Positions 19,645 through 28,251 of a stretch of DNA of 64,000 bases are shown here, in pieces (within the stretch, counting starts at the first letter, position 1; every line of letters begins with the position of its first letter). Location: NCBI GenBank assembly GCA_016936655.1, contig JAFGXL010000016.1, forward strand, positions 62,001 to 126,000. The letters are read 5' to 3'. Both the position numbers and the translations under genes were made by a program. The notes beneath the pieces were generated by a model. It made no database searches, was not told where the DNA came from, and worked only from the letters and a program-made list of their open reading frames with translations. Source of the stretch: Nitrospirota bacterium (GTDB lineage: Bacteria; Nitrospirota; Thermodesulfovibrionia; Thermodesulfovibrionales; Dissulfurispiraceae).

Positions 19645-20832
19645 ATGAGCACGGAATCTGATACCCCTCTTCTTGATGAACTCGAAAAAGGACCTTTCCC
19701 GAGTTTTGTTTCAGAGATAAAGAAGGCTGCAGCAAAAAATAAAATGGCGCTTGATGAACTAAAGCAGCTCGAGAAGTCATACAGAGACAAGCGCGGATAC
19801 TGGAAGCATGGCGGTATAGTGGGTATCCGCGGATATGGCTCAGGCATTATAGGCAGGCATTCATCATTGCCGCAGGAGTTCCCGGGTGTGGCGGATTTTC
19901 ATACTGTCAGAGTCAACTCTGTATCCGGATTTTTCTATACATCAGACTCGCTCCGCCAGATATGCGATATCTGGGACAGACATGGCAGCGGTCTGCTGAA
20001 TATGCATGGTTCTACCGGAGATATAATACTGCTGGGAACATCAACAGAAAAACTCGAACCTGTGTTTGCAGAGTTTTCCTCAAGGGGATGGGATCTTGGA
20101 GGCTCAGGTTCGTCTCTGAGGACTCCGAGCTGCTGCATAGGTCCCGCAAGATGTGAATGGGCAAACATAGACACTCTGGACATAATATATAATCTGACGC
20201 AGGAGTTCCAGGATGAGATGCATAGGCCCGCATTCCCTTATAAGTTCAAGATAAAGGCTGCGGGATGTGCTGTAGACTGTATCGGCGCTATAGCCAGGGC
20301 AGACTGCTCGATTATAGGAACATGGAGAGGGCATATAGTTGTTGATCAGTCTGCTGTGGCTGAATATGCAAAACAGGGGATGGATATACAGGCAGAGATT
20401 GTTAACCTCTGCCCAACAGGATGTATGGTGTATGACGGCAGAGAGCTTTATATAAATGATGAAGACTGCTCAAGATGCATGCACTGCATATCAAGGATGA
20501 CAAAGGCTCTTAGACCTGCAGGTGAAAAGGGCGCAACAATTCTTATAGGGAGCAAAGCTCCTTTTGTAATAGGAGCTACGCTCTCTTGGGTGCTTGTGCC
20601 CTTTATGAAGCTTGAGCCTCCGTATGATGAGTTCAAGGCGCTTTTGAAAAAGATATGGGAGTATTGGGATGAGCATGGGAAAAACAGAGAGAGGCTGGGC
20701 GAGCTTGTTATAAGACGAGGAATGAGAGAGTTTCTTGAATTTGTTGGTGTGAAGCCTTCGCCTCAACAGGTAAAGGAGCCAAGACGAGATCCATTCTTCT
20801 ACTGGAAGGATGAGGACTTCAGGAGACAGTAA
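19645..20832 (+). CDS. dsrA: Dissimilatory sulfite reductase, alpha subunit
   Basis: Catalytic subunit of cytoplasmic DsrAB, which reduces sulfite with electrons delivered as [4Fe-4S]-siroheme chemistry and loads sulfur onto DsrC. Siroheme/[4Fe-4S] ligands are seen as Cys164-x5-Cys170 ([11 protein letters not shown]) and Cys208-x3-Cys212 ([14 protein letters not shown]). A ferredoxin insertion follows with NLCPTGC and [10 protein letters not shown]. About 395 aa, normal for DsrA. The start is set by GGAGGT at 19635-19640. dsrB starts immediately after it. The downstream dsrD suggests the reductive rather than the oxidative enzyme type; a tree of DsrA would confirm this. Confidence 0.97.
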   Translation: MSTESDTPLLDELEKGPFPSFVSEIKKAAAKNKMALDELKQLEKSYRDKRGYWKHGGIVGIRGYGSGIIGRHSSLPQEFPGVADFHTVRVNSVSGFFYTSDSLRQICDIWDRHGSGLLNMHGSTGDIILLGTSTEKLEPVFAEFSSRGWDLGGSGSSLRTPSCCIGPARCEWANIDTLDIIYNLTQEFQDEMHRPAFPYKFKIKAAGCAVDCIGAIARADCSIIGTWRGHIVVDQSAVAEYAKQGMDIQAEIVNLCPTGCMVYDGRELYINDEDCSRCMHCISRMTKALRPAGEKGATILIGSKAPFVIGATLSWVLVPFMKLEPPYDEFKALLKKIWEYWDEHGKNRERLGELVIRRGMREFLEFVGVKPSPQQVKEPRRDPFFYWKDEDFRRQ

Positions 20833-20852
20833 AAATGTCAGGAGGAGATTCA

Positions 20853-21923
20853 ATGGATCTGCCAAAGAGGAAGACTGATATCGGCCCGCCCAACTACAGG
20901 GATTTTCTCCCGCCTGTAATCAGCAAAAATTACGGCGACTGGAAATATCATGAGGTTCTAAGCCCGGGTGTTATGGTGCATCACGCAGGCAGTGGAGAGA
21001 AGATCTGGACAGTCAGGGTCGCATCCCCAAGGCTGCTCAGCACAGATACGGTTAGAGAGCTGGCAGATATAGCTGATAAATATTGCGGAGGATACCTTAG
21101 GTTCACAACCAGAAACAATGTGGAGTTTCTGGTTTCAGATGAAGCAATGCTCTGTCCTCTTCAGCTGGAGCTGAATGACAAAAAATATATGATCGGCGGT
21201 ATAGGTCCGAGGATAAGCAATATAGTTCATACTCAGGGCTGGGTGCATTGCCATTCTGCAGCAACTGATGCCTCAGGACTTGTAAAGGCGCTGATGGACG
21301 AATTTGCTGACTACTTTACCACTAAGGAATTGCCAAACAAGGTGAGGCTGGCTGTTGCGTGCTGCACAAACATGTGCGGGGCTGTGCACTGCTCTGATAT
21401 AGCCTTGGTAGCCATACATAGAAAGGCTCCAAAGGTTAACCATGACAGTGTTAAAAATACATGCGAACTCCCGTCAACAATTGCGGCCTGTCCTACAGGA
21501 GCAATAAGTCCGGACAGCTCTAAAAAGAGCGTAAAGATTAATGACGACAAATGTATGTACTGCGGCAACTGTTTTACTGTATGTTCCTGCCTGGAGATAA
21601 ATAATCCGGATTTTGACGGAGTCGCAATAGTTGCCGGCGGCAAGGTTGGCAGTCTCAGGTCTGATCCGAAATTTTCGAGGCTTGTTGTGCCTTTTATAAA
21701 GAATAATCCTCCAAGGTGGCCTGAGGTTGTTGAGGCTGTCTCCAATATACTGGATGCTTATGCAGCAGGAGCAAAAAAACACGAGCGGGTCGGAGAGTGG
21801 ATAGAGAGGATAGGATGGGAAAAGTTTTTCAGGATAACAGGTCTGAAGTTTACGTATCAGCATATTGATGATTTTACTATAGCTAGAGAGACGTTCAGGA
21901 CATCAGCTGCATTTAAGTGGTAG
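20853..21923 (+). CDS. dsrB: Dissimilatory sulfite reductase, beta subunit
   Basis: Partner of DsrA in the alpha2beta2 enzyme. Cluster/siroheme Cys residues are Cys133 (WVHCHSA) and Cys170, Cys171, Cys175 ([14 protein letters not shown]). The 37-residue gap between the first two equals that in the well-studied Desulfovibrio protein. A ferredoxin domain shows [15 protein letters not shown] preferred ATG 20853, which has AGGAGG at 20840-20845. ATG 20835 (AGGAGA 20821-20826, just after the dsrA stop) is also possible and would add six residues. It is co-transcribed with dsrA and dsrD. Confidence 0.96.
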   Translation: MDLPKRKTDIGPPNYRDFLPPVISKNYGDWKYHEVLSPGVMVHHAGSGEKIWTVRVASPRLLSTDTVRELADIADKYCGGYLRFTTRNNVEFLVSDEAMLCPLQLELNDKKYMIGGIGPRISNIVHTQGWVHCHSAATDASGLVKALMDEFADYFTTKELPNKVRLAVACCTNMCGAVHCSDIALVAIHRKAPKVNHDSVKNTCELPSTIAACPTGAISPDSSKKSVKINDDKCMYCGNCFTVCSCLEINNPDFDGVAIVAGGKVGSLRSDPKFSRLVVPFIKNNPPRWPEVVEAVSNILDAYAAGAKKHERVGEWIERIGWEKFFRITGLKFTYQHIDDFTIARETFRTSAAFKW

Positions 21924-21930
21924 GACTGTT

Positions 21931-22149
21931 ATGGATAAGGAAGAACTGAAAAAGAGAATATTTGAGCTGGTAGAAAAGTCCGTTGGAAAGAAGAAGCTCA
22001 AGTCCAGCGACATACAGAAAATTATATCAGCAGATACAGGCGTTGCCAGAGATTATGTGAAGTCAGCTCTTAGGAATCTTGTTGATGACGGCACTCTTAT
22101 ATACACATATTTTGGCGGCAGCTTTGTAGAGATCCCTTCCAAAGAGTAG
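21931..22149 (+). CDS. dsrD: DsrD, winged-helix activator of sulfite reductase
   Basis: 72-aa small protein with a winged-helix-like sequence (KLKSSDIQKIISADTG, DYVKSALRNLVDDGTLIYTY). DsrD is characteristic of organisms that run DsrAB in the reductive direction and has been reported to stimulate DsrAB activity allosterically. It is located 7 nt after dsrB, the classical dsrABD order. Its presence is the strongest sequence argument here for sulfate/sulfite reduction rather than sulfur oxidation. Confidence 0.94.
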   Translation: MDKEELKKRIFELVEKSVGKKKLKSSDIQKIISADTGVARDYVKSALRNLVDDGTLIYTYFGGSFVEIPSKE

Positions 22150-22241
22150 TAGTTTATGAATTATTGTATTTAAGGTAATTATTTAAGACGGCCTGCTGTT
22201 GTTTTATGTATCCCTCTTTGTTGCATGTATAATAAATATTC

Positions 22242-23639
22242 ATGAAGAGCATTCCAAGAGTGGTTATCGCATCCGTGAGCGGCAGCAGCGGCAAGACCAT
22301 GCTCTCGCTCAGCCTTATAACCGGGCTGAGGCATCTAAAGGGTCTGAGTGTGGCTCCATACAAAAAAGGGCCTGATTATATTGATTCAGCATGGATGTCA
22401 TCAGCATCAGCCAGCCCATGTTTTAATCTCGATACATTTATGATGCAGCAGGATAGGGTTCTCAACTCATTTGTCTGCCGTTTCAGCGGAGACATCGCTT
22501 TAATTGAGGGCAATCGGGGGCTTTATGACGGATTCGATTCAGAGGGTACTCATAGCACAGCTGAACTTGCAAAGCTCATATCCTCTCCTGTGGTGCTGGT
22601 TCTCGATTGCTCAAAAATGACAAGGACGGCTGCCGCAGTATTGCTCGGGTGCATGAAGTTTGATCCTGAGCTTAATATAAAAGCTGTTGTGCTTAACAAA
22701 GTATCAGGCAGCAGGCATGAAACATCAGCAAGGACTGCTATAGAAAGCTGCTGTGGTCTGCCTGTTGTGGGCTCTATCCCAAGGCTAAAAGATATAGAAC
22801 TAGCTGAAAGGCATTTGGGACTCGTAACATCCTTTGAGACAGATTATCTCCAGTGCAGGCATAATATTCTTTTGACAATAGCAAAAGAGCATCTGGATCT
22901 GGACAGAATAATTGATCTAGCTAATAATGCAGCAGCTCTGGAGGATTGCAGCACAGTGAGCAGGCCTGCTGATTTTATTAAAGCCCAAACAGTTAGAGTA
23001 GGCGTAGTAAAAGACAATTCATTTCAGTTTTATTATCCTGAAAATCTTCAGGAGCTTTCGAGCCGCGGCGCAGAAATCGTAGATATAGACTCTATAAAAA
23101 CCGCAGCTCTGCCTGAAATTGATTGCCTCTACATAGGCGGAGGATTCCCTGAGCTTCATGCGATAAAGCTTGCCAAAAATGAATCGTTTCGCAATTCAGT
23201 CAGAGACGCTGCAGAGCAGGGCATGCCTATATATGCTGAGTGCGGAGGGCTGATGTTTCTTGGCAGATCCATTGATGTTGATGGTGTTGATCATCCTATG
23301 GCAGGTGTGCTGCCTGTAAGTTTCAGAATGCATAAAAAGCCGCAGGCTCATGGATATACTATTGCAGCAGTATCTTGTGAAAATCCATTTTATCCGCTGG
23401 GTACTATTATCCGCGGGCATGAATTCCACTACTCAGAACTGCTGCACAAAGGTGAAGATGATCTTGTGTTTTCTTTAAGCATGGATCTGGGCAGAGGAAT
23501 TATCAAGGGTAGGGACGGGATTGTGTACAAAAATGTGCTGGCTACATATCAGCATGTACATGCATTTGCAGCGCCTCAATGGGCAGAAGGCATTGTGAGG
23601 GCAGCATCAGAATTTAGGAAATCAAAAAGGTTGTTATAG
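22242..23639 (+). CDS. dsrN: Cobyrinate a,c-diamide synthase-like amidotransferase (DsrN type)
   Basis: 465-aa CbiA/CobB-family glutamine amidotransferase. The N-terminal P-loop ATPase domain has SVSGSSGKTMLSLSLI and KKGPDYIDSAWM. The C-terminal class I GATase-like domain has the catalytic Cys in YAECGGLMFLG and the His in EFHYSEL. In dsr loci this protein (DsrN) is thought to amidate siroheme for DsrAB; elsewhere the same fold amidates cobyrinate. Placed between dsrD and dsrC, the siroheme role is favoured. No Shine-Dalgarno is visible. TATAAT at 22228-22233 lies 8 nt before the ATG, so a leaderless transcript is possible. Confidence 0.9.
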   Translation: MKSIPRVVIASVSGSSGKTMLSLSLITGLRHLKGLSVAPYKKGPDYIDSAWMSSASASPCFNLDTFMMQQDRVLNSFVCRFSGDIALIEGNRGLYDGFDSEGTHSTAELAKLISSPVVLVLDCSKMTRTAAAVLLGCMKFDPELNIKAVVLNKVSGSRHETSARTAIESCCGLPVVGSIPRLKDIELAERHLGLVTSFETDYLQCRHNILLTIAKEHLDLDRIIDLANNAAALEDCSTVSRPADFIKAQTVRVGVVKDNSFQFYYPENLQELSSRGAEIVDIDSIKTAALPEIDCLYIGGGFPELHAIKLAKNESFRNSVRDAAEQGMPIYAECGGLMFLGRSIDVDGVDHPMAGVLPVSFRMHKKPQAHGYTIAAVSCENPFYPLGTIIRGHEFHYSELLHKGEDDLVFSLSMDLGRGIIKGRDGIVYKNVLATYQHVHAFAAPQWAEGIVRAASEFRKSKRLL

Positions 23640-23753
23640 TAAAGATATGGTTAAGGCGGTATTTGACGCACAGTGCCTTGTTGGTTTAAGTTTATAGCGA
23701 AACTGTTTTATCCGTTTGATTAGTATCCTTAGATATAAAGGGGGGATTTTATA

Positions 23754-24089
23754 ATGCCGACAATCGAGTTTAACGGCAAACAGATTGAGATTGATGAGGA
23801 CGGGTATCTCCTTAATCTTGACGACTGGAGCAAAGAGATTGGCGAGATCATGGCCAGACAGGATGAGATGGTGCTCACAGATGCTCACTGGGAGGTTATA
23901 AATTTTCTCAGGCAGTATTATGAGAAGTACCAGATAGCTCCGATGATCAAGATACTCGTAAAAGAGATAGCAAAGGTGATGGGCTCTGAAAAAGGTAACA
24001 CAAAATATCTTTACGAACTCTTTCCTGACGGACCTGCAAGACAGGCATGCAGATATGCAGGCCTGCCAAAGCCGACTGGCTGCGTCTAG
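23754..24089 (+). CDS. dsrC: DsrC sulfur-carrier protein
   Basis: 111-aa DsrC/TusE-family protein that carries sulfur from DsrAB as a trisulfide. Both redox cysteines of true DsrC are present in the flexible C-terminal arm: Cys99 and the penultimate Cys110 (CRYAGLPKPTGCV), 11 residues apart as in characterised DsrC. It has its own strong Shine-Dalgarno (GGGGGG at about 23,740) after a 114-nt spacer, so it may be transcribed separately and at high level, as dsrC often is. A hairpin follows at 24097. Confidence 0.95.
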   Translation: MPTIEFNGKQIEIDEDGYLLNLDDWSKEIGEIMARQDEMVLTDAHWEVINFLRQYYEKYQIAPMIKILVKEIAKVMGSEKGNTKYLYELFPDGPARQACRYAGLPKPTGCV

Positions 24090-24096
24090 TTTTAAT

Positions 24097-24115
24097 ATCC
24101 TGTGCGGTACAGGAT
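24097..24115 (+). terminator. Short hairpin after dsrC
   Basis: ATCCTGT and ACAGGAT form a 7-bp stem with a 5-nt loop (GCGGT), followed by TTAATTGTTAAG rather than a clean T-run. It lies 8 nt after the dsrC stop and 87 nt before the dsrM gene. It could act as a weak terminator, or as a 3' stabiliser letting dsrC mRNA accumulate above dsrMK mRNA. Confidence 0.4.
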
Positions 24116-24202
24116 TTAATTGTTAAGTACTGCTCCGCGCAGGCTGCTGCTTTGATTTCTGATTCAGCATATGTTCTTGTCTAAAAAACAGAGGGGATCA
24201 AT

Positions 24203-25018
24203 ATGAATATATCAGGGCATGCTCTGAACATGGCGATCTATTTTTCTGCCCTGCTATTTTTCGCGGGCATATCATTCAGAATTGCGGGATGGCTGTCAGT
24301 TCCGAATCCTTTGAAGATACCTACAACTCCTGCCCCTCTAACTCCTGCTGGCACTGTTGCGCGGATGCTTGGAGAGCTGCTCTTTTTTCGCAGCCTCTGG
24401 AAGGCTGACAAGCTGTTATGGGCAGTAGGATATATTTTTCACCTCTCGCTTCTTCTGGTGGTATTGAGACACCTCAGATATTTTCTCTATCCTGTGCCTG
24501 AATCTATCTTGCGGTTTTCGGATATAGGAATTTACGCCGGTTTTACGCTGGCAGCATCTCTTCTGTATCTGCTGGCAAGGCGTTTGATTATAGACAGGGT
24601 GGCGTATATATCAAATGTGATGGATTATTTTTATCTGCTGCTTATCATCTTGATAAGCATGACAGGCCTTCTTATGAAGTTTTTCTTCAGGCCAAACCTT
24701 ATTGAGATAAAAGACCTTATGCTGCATGCTGCTGCGCTTGATCCGATAGCCATGTCTGCTGGCATGAGCATTTTCTTTCTCGTTCATCTGTCCATGGTGA
24801 TGCTGCTTGCTGCACTCTTTCCTTTTGGCAAACTTATGCATGCAGGCGGAGTATTGATTTCTCCTACAAGAGCAATGGTTAATAATGCAAGGAGATCCAG
24901 ACATATAAACCCATGGGCTGAAAAGGAGTGGGACACCATGCTCTCTGAGGCAGACAAAGAGACCGGCGCATATATGCCATGGTCTCCTGAGCAGTGGAGG
25001 GATAGATGGAAGAGGTAG
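24203..25018 (+). CDS. dsrM: DsrM, membrane cytochrome b subunit of DsrMKJOP
   Basis: 271-aa NarI-like cytochrome b with five or six transmembrane segments. Candidate heme-ligand histidines lie in IFHLSLLLVVLRHLRYF, MLHAAALD and FLVHLSMVM. DsrM exchanges electrons with menaquinone and passes them to DsrK. The C-terminal tail HINPWAEKEWDTML is cytoplasmic and typical. GAGGGGATCA upstream acts as Shine-Dalgarno. Its last 13 nt overlap the dsrK start. Confidence 0.93.
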   Translation: MNISGHALNMAIYFSALLFFAGISFRIAGWLSVPNPLKIPTTPAPLTPAGTVARMLGELLFFRSLWKADKLLWAVGYIFHLSLLLVVLRHLRYFLYPVPESILRFSDIGIYAGFTLAASLLYLLARRLIIDRVAYISNVMDYFYLLLIILISMTGLLMKFFFRPNLIEIKDLMLHAAALDPIAMSAGMSIFFLVHLSMVMLLAALFPFGKLMHAGGVLISPTRAMVNNARRSRHINPWAEKEWDTMLSEADKETGAYMPWSPEQWRDRWKR

Positions 25019-26559
25019 ATAAAAAAGATATTAATGATCTGCTCAAATGGAAAAAGATAAAGCCTGAGGTTCCGGAGCTTACAGGAAACATAAGCGTGCC
25101 GGAGATTAAACTCTGGGCATCCCTTGATTACAAGTCCCAGCTCCTTAAACAGAAAGATGCGTTAAAAAGGCTTGGACTGCCTTCAGACGGGCTTGTTCCG
25201 GACTGGAAGAACAAGTTTTTGGCAAAGATGGGCGAGATGCTGAAAAAGTATAGATCTGTAAGGCTTTTTATGGATATATGCGTGCGCTGCGGAGCATGCG
25301 CGGACAAGTGCCACTACTTTCTCGGAACTAAAGACCCGCTGAATATGCCTGTTGCTAGGCAGGAGCTGATGAGAAGGGTATACAGGAGATATTTTACTAT
25401 TTCGGGCAGGCTCTTTGGGTCAAGGCTCGGATCAGCGGATGAGCTTGACGAAGAGATGCTCGCATTATGGTATACATATTTTTATCAATGCTCGGAATGC
25501 AGGAGATGCTCTGTATTCTGTCCGTACGGAATAGATACAGCAGAAATTACAATGGCAGCAAGGGAGATACTGAACAGTGTGGGCCTTGTCCAGAAATATA
25601 CATACGAGATAGTGGATAAGGCTCAAAATATAGGGAACAACCTAGGTATGGTTCCGGATGCCATAGTAAACTCTATCGAGTTTGTACAGGATGATCTCAA
25701 GGAACAGACCGGAATTGATATAAAAATACCTATTGATGAGGTAGGAGCGGAGGTCTTGTTTGTCACGCCGTCTGCAGATTTTTTTGCATCCCCTCATATT
25801 GAGTCTTTATACGGCTATGCCAAGGTTTTTCATCAGGCAGGCATAAGCTGGACAATGAGTACATATGCTTCAGAAGGCGGCAACTTTGGTCTCTTTTCTC
25901 ACAACTACAACCAGATGAAAATCATTAATAAAAGAATATGGGATGCAGCAAAAGAGCTGAAGGTAAAACGTGTAGTATGCGGAGAGTGCGGACATATGTG
26001 GCGGGTACTATCTTCATTCAGCAACACAATGTGGGGGCCTTTCGACTGGCTGGATCAGCGCTATCCAGCTCCGCAGCACATTTGCGAATTCACGCTAGAC
26101 CTAATAAACAGTGGGGCTATAAAACTCGATAAGACAGCCAACGACGATCTGACAGTTACGTTCCATGACTCATGCCAGGTTGCAAGAGGCTCTGAGCTTG
26201 GCGGCAAAATCGATGGACAGTTCGAAATACCCCGCGCATTGATAAGAGAGTGTGTCAACAGGTTTGTTGATATGCATGAAGATACAATAAGGGAAAAGAC
26301 ATATTGCTGCGGAGCCGGGCAGGGGCTGCTTGGGGATGATATGCTGCCTTTGAGAGTTAAAGGCGCTATGCCCAGAATGCAGGCTCTTAAAAGAGTTAAA
26401 GATAGCCATGATGTAAACTTTCTGGCGCTTATATGCGCTATATGCAAGGCGCAGATGAGCAAGATATTCCCATTGTACGGATACCCGATGGAAGAGGTGG
26501 GAGGAATACTTCAGCTTGTGAGCAGGTCTATAGTACTGCGTAATAAGGAGGGGGTATGA
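25006..26559 (+). CDS. dsrK: DsrK, HdrD-like iron-sulfur subunit
   Basis: 517-aa cytoplasmic subunit thought to reduce the DsrC trisulfide. Two [4Fe-4S] ferredoxin motifs are visible, CVRCGACADKC and CSECRRCSVFC, about residues 88-175. CCG-type motifs for the catalytic noncubane cluster come later: DSCQVARG, TYCCGAGQG and CAICKAQMSK, as in heterodisulfide reductase HdrD. It overlaps dsrM by 13 nt and dsrJ by 4 nt (ATGA), so the three are translated together. Confidence 0.95.
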   Translation: MEEVDKKDINDLLKWKKIKPEVPELTGNISVPEIKLWASLDYKSQLLKQKDALKRLGLPSDGLVPDWKNKFLAKMGEMLKKYRSVRLFMDICVRCGACADKCHYFLGTKDPLNMPVARQELMRRVYRRYFTISGRLFGSRLGSADELDEEMLALWYTYFYQCSECRRCSVFCPYGIDTAEITMAAREILNSVGLVQKYTYEIVDKAQNIGNNLGMVPDAIVNSIEFVQDDLKEQTGIDIKIPIDEVGAEVLFVTPSADFFASPHIESLYGYAKVFHQAGISWTMSTYASEGGNFGLFSHNYNQMKIINKRIWDAAKELKVKRVVCGECGHMWRVLSSFSNTMWGPFDWLDQRYPAPQHICEFTLDLINSGAIKLDKTANDDLTVTFHDSCQVARGSELGGKIDGQFEIPRALIRECVNRFVDMHEDTIREKTYCCGAGQGLLGDDMLPLRVKGAMPRMQALKRVKDSHDVNFLALICAICKAQMSKIFPLYGYPMEEVGGILQLVSRSIVLRNKEGV

Positions 26560-26870
26560 TCAGCAGATCATCGCTCTGCGCTGCTATAATCTTTTTCATG
26601 CTTATAACAGCAGCTGCATGCAGCAGGGTAGAGAAGCCTGCCGTAGGCGGCAAAGGCCCTCTATCTCTCCAGGTTGCTGAAGGACTGGCTTCACCTAACT
26701 ACCACAAACCTGCTGACATATGGATGGCTGCGCATATGGATCAGCTTAATTCAGGCAGAATGAAGCAGCAGGAGTGTCTGGGCTGTCATTCGGAGCCTGA
26801 CAATTTCTGCAATAAGTGCCATTTATACATAGGCGCAAAAAAAATTATTGTCCAAAAGGCGGTCTTATAG
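26556..26870 (+). CDS. dsrJ: DsrJ-like periplasmic cytochrome c, short form
   Basis: 104-aa exported protein with a lipoprotein-like signal (LITAAACS) and two CxxCH heme motifs, CLGCH and CNKCH. The region YHKPADIWMAAHMDQLNSG matches the DsrJ family, which usually has three heme c groups and about 130-150 aa. The third heme region is missing: the sequence ends soon after CHLYIGAKK. Just there the DNA has a run of eight A (26837-26844). One extra A would give a different tail containing NYC and ending at 26899, but still no third CxxCH. So it may be a real short form or a frameshifted gene. No dsrO or dsrP follows. Confidence 0.75.
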   Translation: MISRSSLCAAIIFFMLITAAACSRVEKPAVGGKGPLSLQVAEGLASPNYHKPADIWMAAHMDQLNSGRMKQQECLGCHSEPDNFCNKCHLYIGAKKIIVQKAVL

Positions 26871-26927
26871 TTAAAATATCCTGTCTGTTTTTGACATAAG
26901 GGTAAAATAATCAAGGAGGTGAATGTA

Positions 26928-27113
26928 TTGTATCTCGTAACAGTTGACAAGGAAAAGTGCACAGGATGTGAAGAGTGCGTGAATGTATGTCCACAGGAAG
27001 TATTCAGAATTGTTGATGGCAAGTCTGATCCTTACCAGACATCAGAGTGCGTATTCTGCGAGAGCTGCCTCGGCGTATGCCCGACAGCAGCTATCACTAT
27101 AAAAGAGATGTAG
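26928..27113 (+). CDS. Small 2[4Fe-4S] ferredoxin
   Basis: About 61-aa bacterial-type ferredoxin with two cluster motifs, CTGCEECVNVC and CVFCESCLGVC, each followed by Pro. The start is judged to be TTG 26928. AAGGAGGTGA at 26913-26922 is an excellent Shine-Dalgarno 8 nt upstream, whereas an in-frame GTG at 26919 lies inside it. A ferredoxin after dsrMKJ could supply low-potential electrons to DsrAB, but the direct partner is unknown. A strong palindromic terminator follows. Confidence 0.9.
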   Translation: MYLVTVDKEKCTGCEECVNVCPQEVFRIVDGKSDPYQTSECVFCESCLGVCPTAAITIKEM

Positions 27114-27121
27114 TTTTTTAA

Positions 27122-27159
27122 AATAAGAGGGGGAACGCAATTGCGTTCCCCCTCTTATT
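27122..27159. terminator. Bidirectional terminator, perfect 38-bp palindrome
   Basis: AATAAGAGGGGGAACGCAA is followed directly by its exact reverse complement, giving two 19-nt arms with no spacer. A T-run lies upstream (TTTTTTA, on the A-side for the minus strand) and GATTTTT lies downstream. It sits between the convergent ferredoxin and tusA genes, so it can terminate both transcripts. Confidence 0.9.
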
Positions 27160-27181
27160 GATTTTTAGTTTAATTGTAATT

Positions 27182-27433
27182 TCAGCTTTTTTTAACAAAG
27201 ACCTCCCAGTAGCCTTTGTCTTCTATTTTTGCAATATCATACTGAAAACCCATCCGTTCGCAGAACCTGGGGATAGAGTCTTCAGCAGATGACGCAGAAT
27301 CGCAGAGTATTTTGAGCAGAGAACCGCTCTCCATGGATTCGAGCTTTTTTTTTGCCAGCACTAATGGATATGGACAGACTCTTCCTATAACATCGAGTGT
27401 GTCAGAAGTTGTTTCCGATCTGAGATCTGCCAT
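27182..27433 (-). CDS. tusA: TusA-family sulfur carrier
   Basis: 83-aa TusA/SirA-like protein with the catalytic CPYP motif (GRVCPYPLVLAKKKLE), where the Cys carries persulfide sulfur. It is the last gene of a minus-strand set with DsrF-, DsrE- and DsrH-like proteins. In sulfur-oxidising bacteria TusA delivers sulfur to DsrEFH and then DsrC. Here the direction of flow is not known. A GGAGG Shine-Dalgarno lies upstream (GGAGGCTGCAATGG). Confidence 0.9.
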   Translation of the reverse strand: MADLRSETTSDTLDVIGRVCPYPLVLAKKKLESMESGSLLKILCDSASSAEDSIPRFCERMGFQYDIAKIEDKGYWEVFVKKS

Positions 27434-27464
27434 TGCAGCCTCCTTTTTAAATTTTATTTATTTA

Positions 27465-27893
27465 TCAAAAAAACAGCAGATGGTCAACAGCATTCATCTC
27501 TTTCTGTATTTCTGTATAAGATGCAATAATCGCAAGTGTTTCTCCGCCCATTTCTGATGCATCCATAATAACAGATTCTTTTTTAATCCTGAATTTTTCT
27601 AGATCTTCACTGCATATCATAACCTTCAGATCAAGCAGCAGAGCGTTTTTTATATGCTGCTCAATACTGGTAATGCCGTAGTGCTTCATTGACTGCTGAC
27701 CTTTTATGCAGTTAAATACTCCATCTCCGATAAAGCATATTACCGGCTCTACAGAATCTCCGTCTTCAAGATATATTTCAGCAGTCTGGCTTGATATGGC
27801 ATGAGTAACAGCGAGTTTTGAGGCCTCTGTTTTGTACGGAAGAGATTTTATTATAAACCCCAGCCTCTTTTTGCTCATATCAATTGTCACCAA
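27465..27893 (-). CDS. DsrE/F-like sulfur-relay protein (DsrF-like)
   Basis: 142-aa protein of the DsrE/DsrF-like fold. The segment CFIGDGVFNCIKGQQSMKHYG resembles the DsrF/TusC region D-G-V-x-x-x-x-K-G-Q. A later part, VMICSEDLEKFRIKKESVI, carries the typical Cys-containing strand. It overlaps the DsrE-like gene by 14 nt and precedes tusA by 31 nt. It likely forms a hexameric DsrEFH-type complex with its neighbours. Confidence 0.75.
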   Translation of the reverse strand: MVTIDMSKKRLGFIIKSLPYKTEASKLAVTHAISSQTAEIYLEDGDSVEPVICFIGDGVFNCIKGQQSMKHYGITSIEQHIKNALLLDLKVMICSEDLEKFRIKKESVIMDASEMGGETLAIIASYTEIQKEMNAVDHLLFF

Positions 27894-28242
27894 TCATAAT
27901 AACTCTGTCTGCGCTAAAGCAGCTCGCCAGATGCCAGTCCATGCTCGCTCTTATGCATTCATCCATAGTGATATCTTTATGACAGCCCCTTGTCTCTGCA
28001 CATGCCTCGCAGATAGCCATCCTGAATCTGCCTGAATTAAACATGAGCTTTACTGTTTTTTGCAGATGTGAGTAGTCTTTATAATGTTTTTGGTCTTTGT
28101 TGCCGAGAACTGTAGCATTGCCTGACAGCCAGAGGTCTACAGCATGTCCTTTATTAATAGCTGCCTCTGCAAGCTTTATTGCGAAGTCGAGAGACATTGT
28201 CCCTGCGGGTGAAGAAAAACTGCCTATAGTCAACCTTCCCAT
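27880..28242 (-). CDS. dsrE: DsrE-like sulfurtransferase
   Basis: 120-aa DsrE-family protein. The region FRMAICEACAETRGCHKD contains the conserved cysteine expected to carry persulfide in DsrE/TusD, plus two further cysteines. A clear AAGGAG Shine-Dalgarno precedes ATG 28242. It lies between the DsrH-like and DsrF-like genes. Probably the active sulfurtransferase of the set, exchanging sulfur with TusA and DsrC. Confidence 0.8.
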   Translation of the reverse strand: MGRLTIGSFSSPAGTMSLDFAIKLAEAAINKGHAVDLWLSGNATVLGNKDQKHYKDYSHLQKTVKLMFNSGRFRMAICEACAETRGCHKDITMDECIRASMDWHLASCFSADRVIMIGDN

Positions 28243-28251
28243 GTCATCTCC

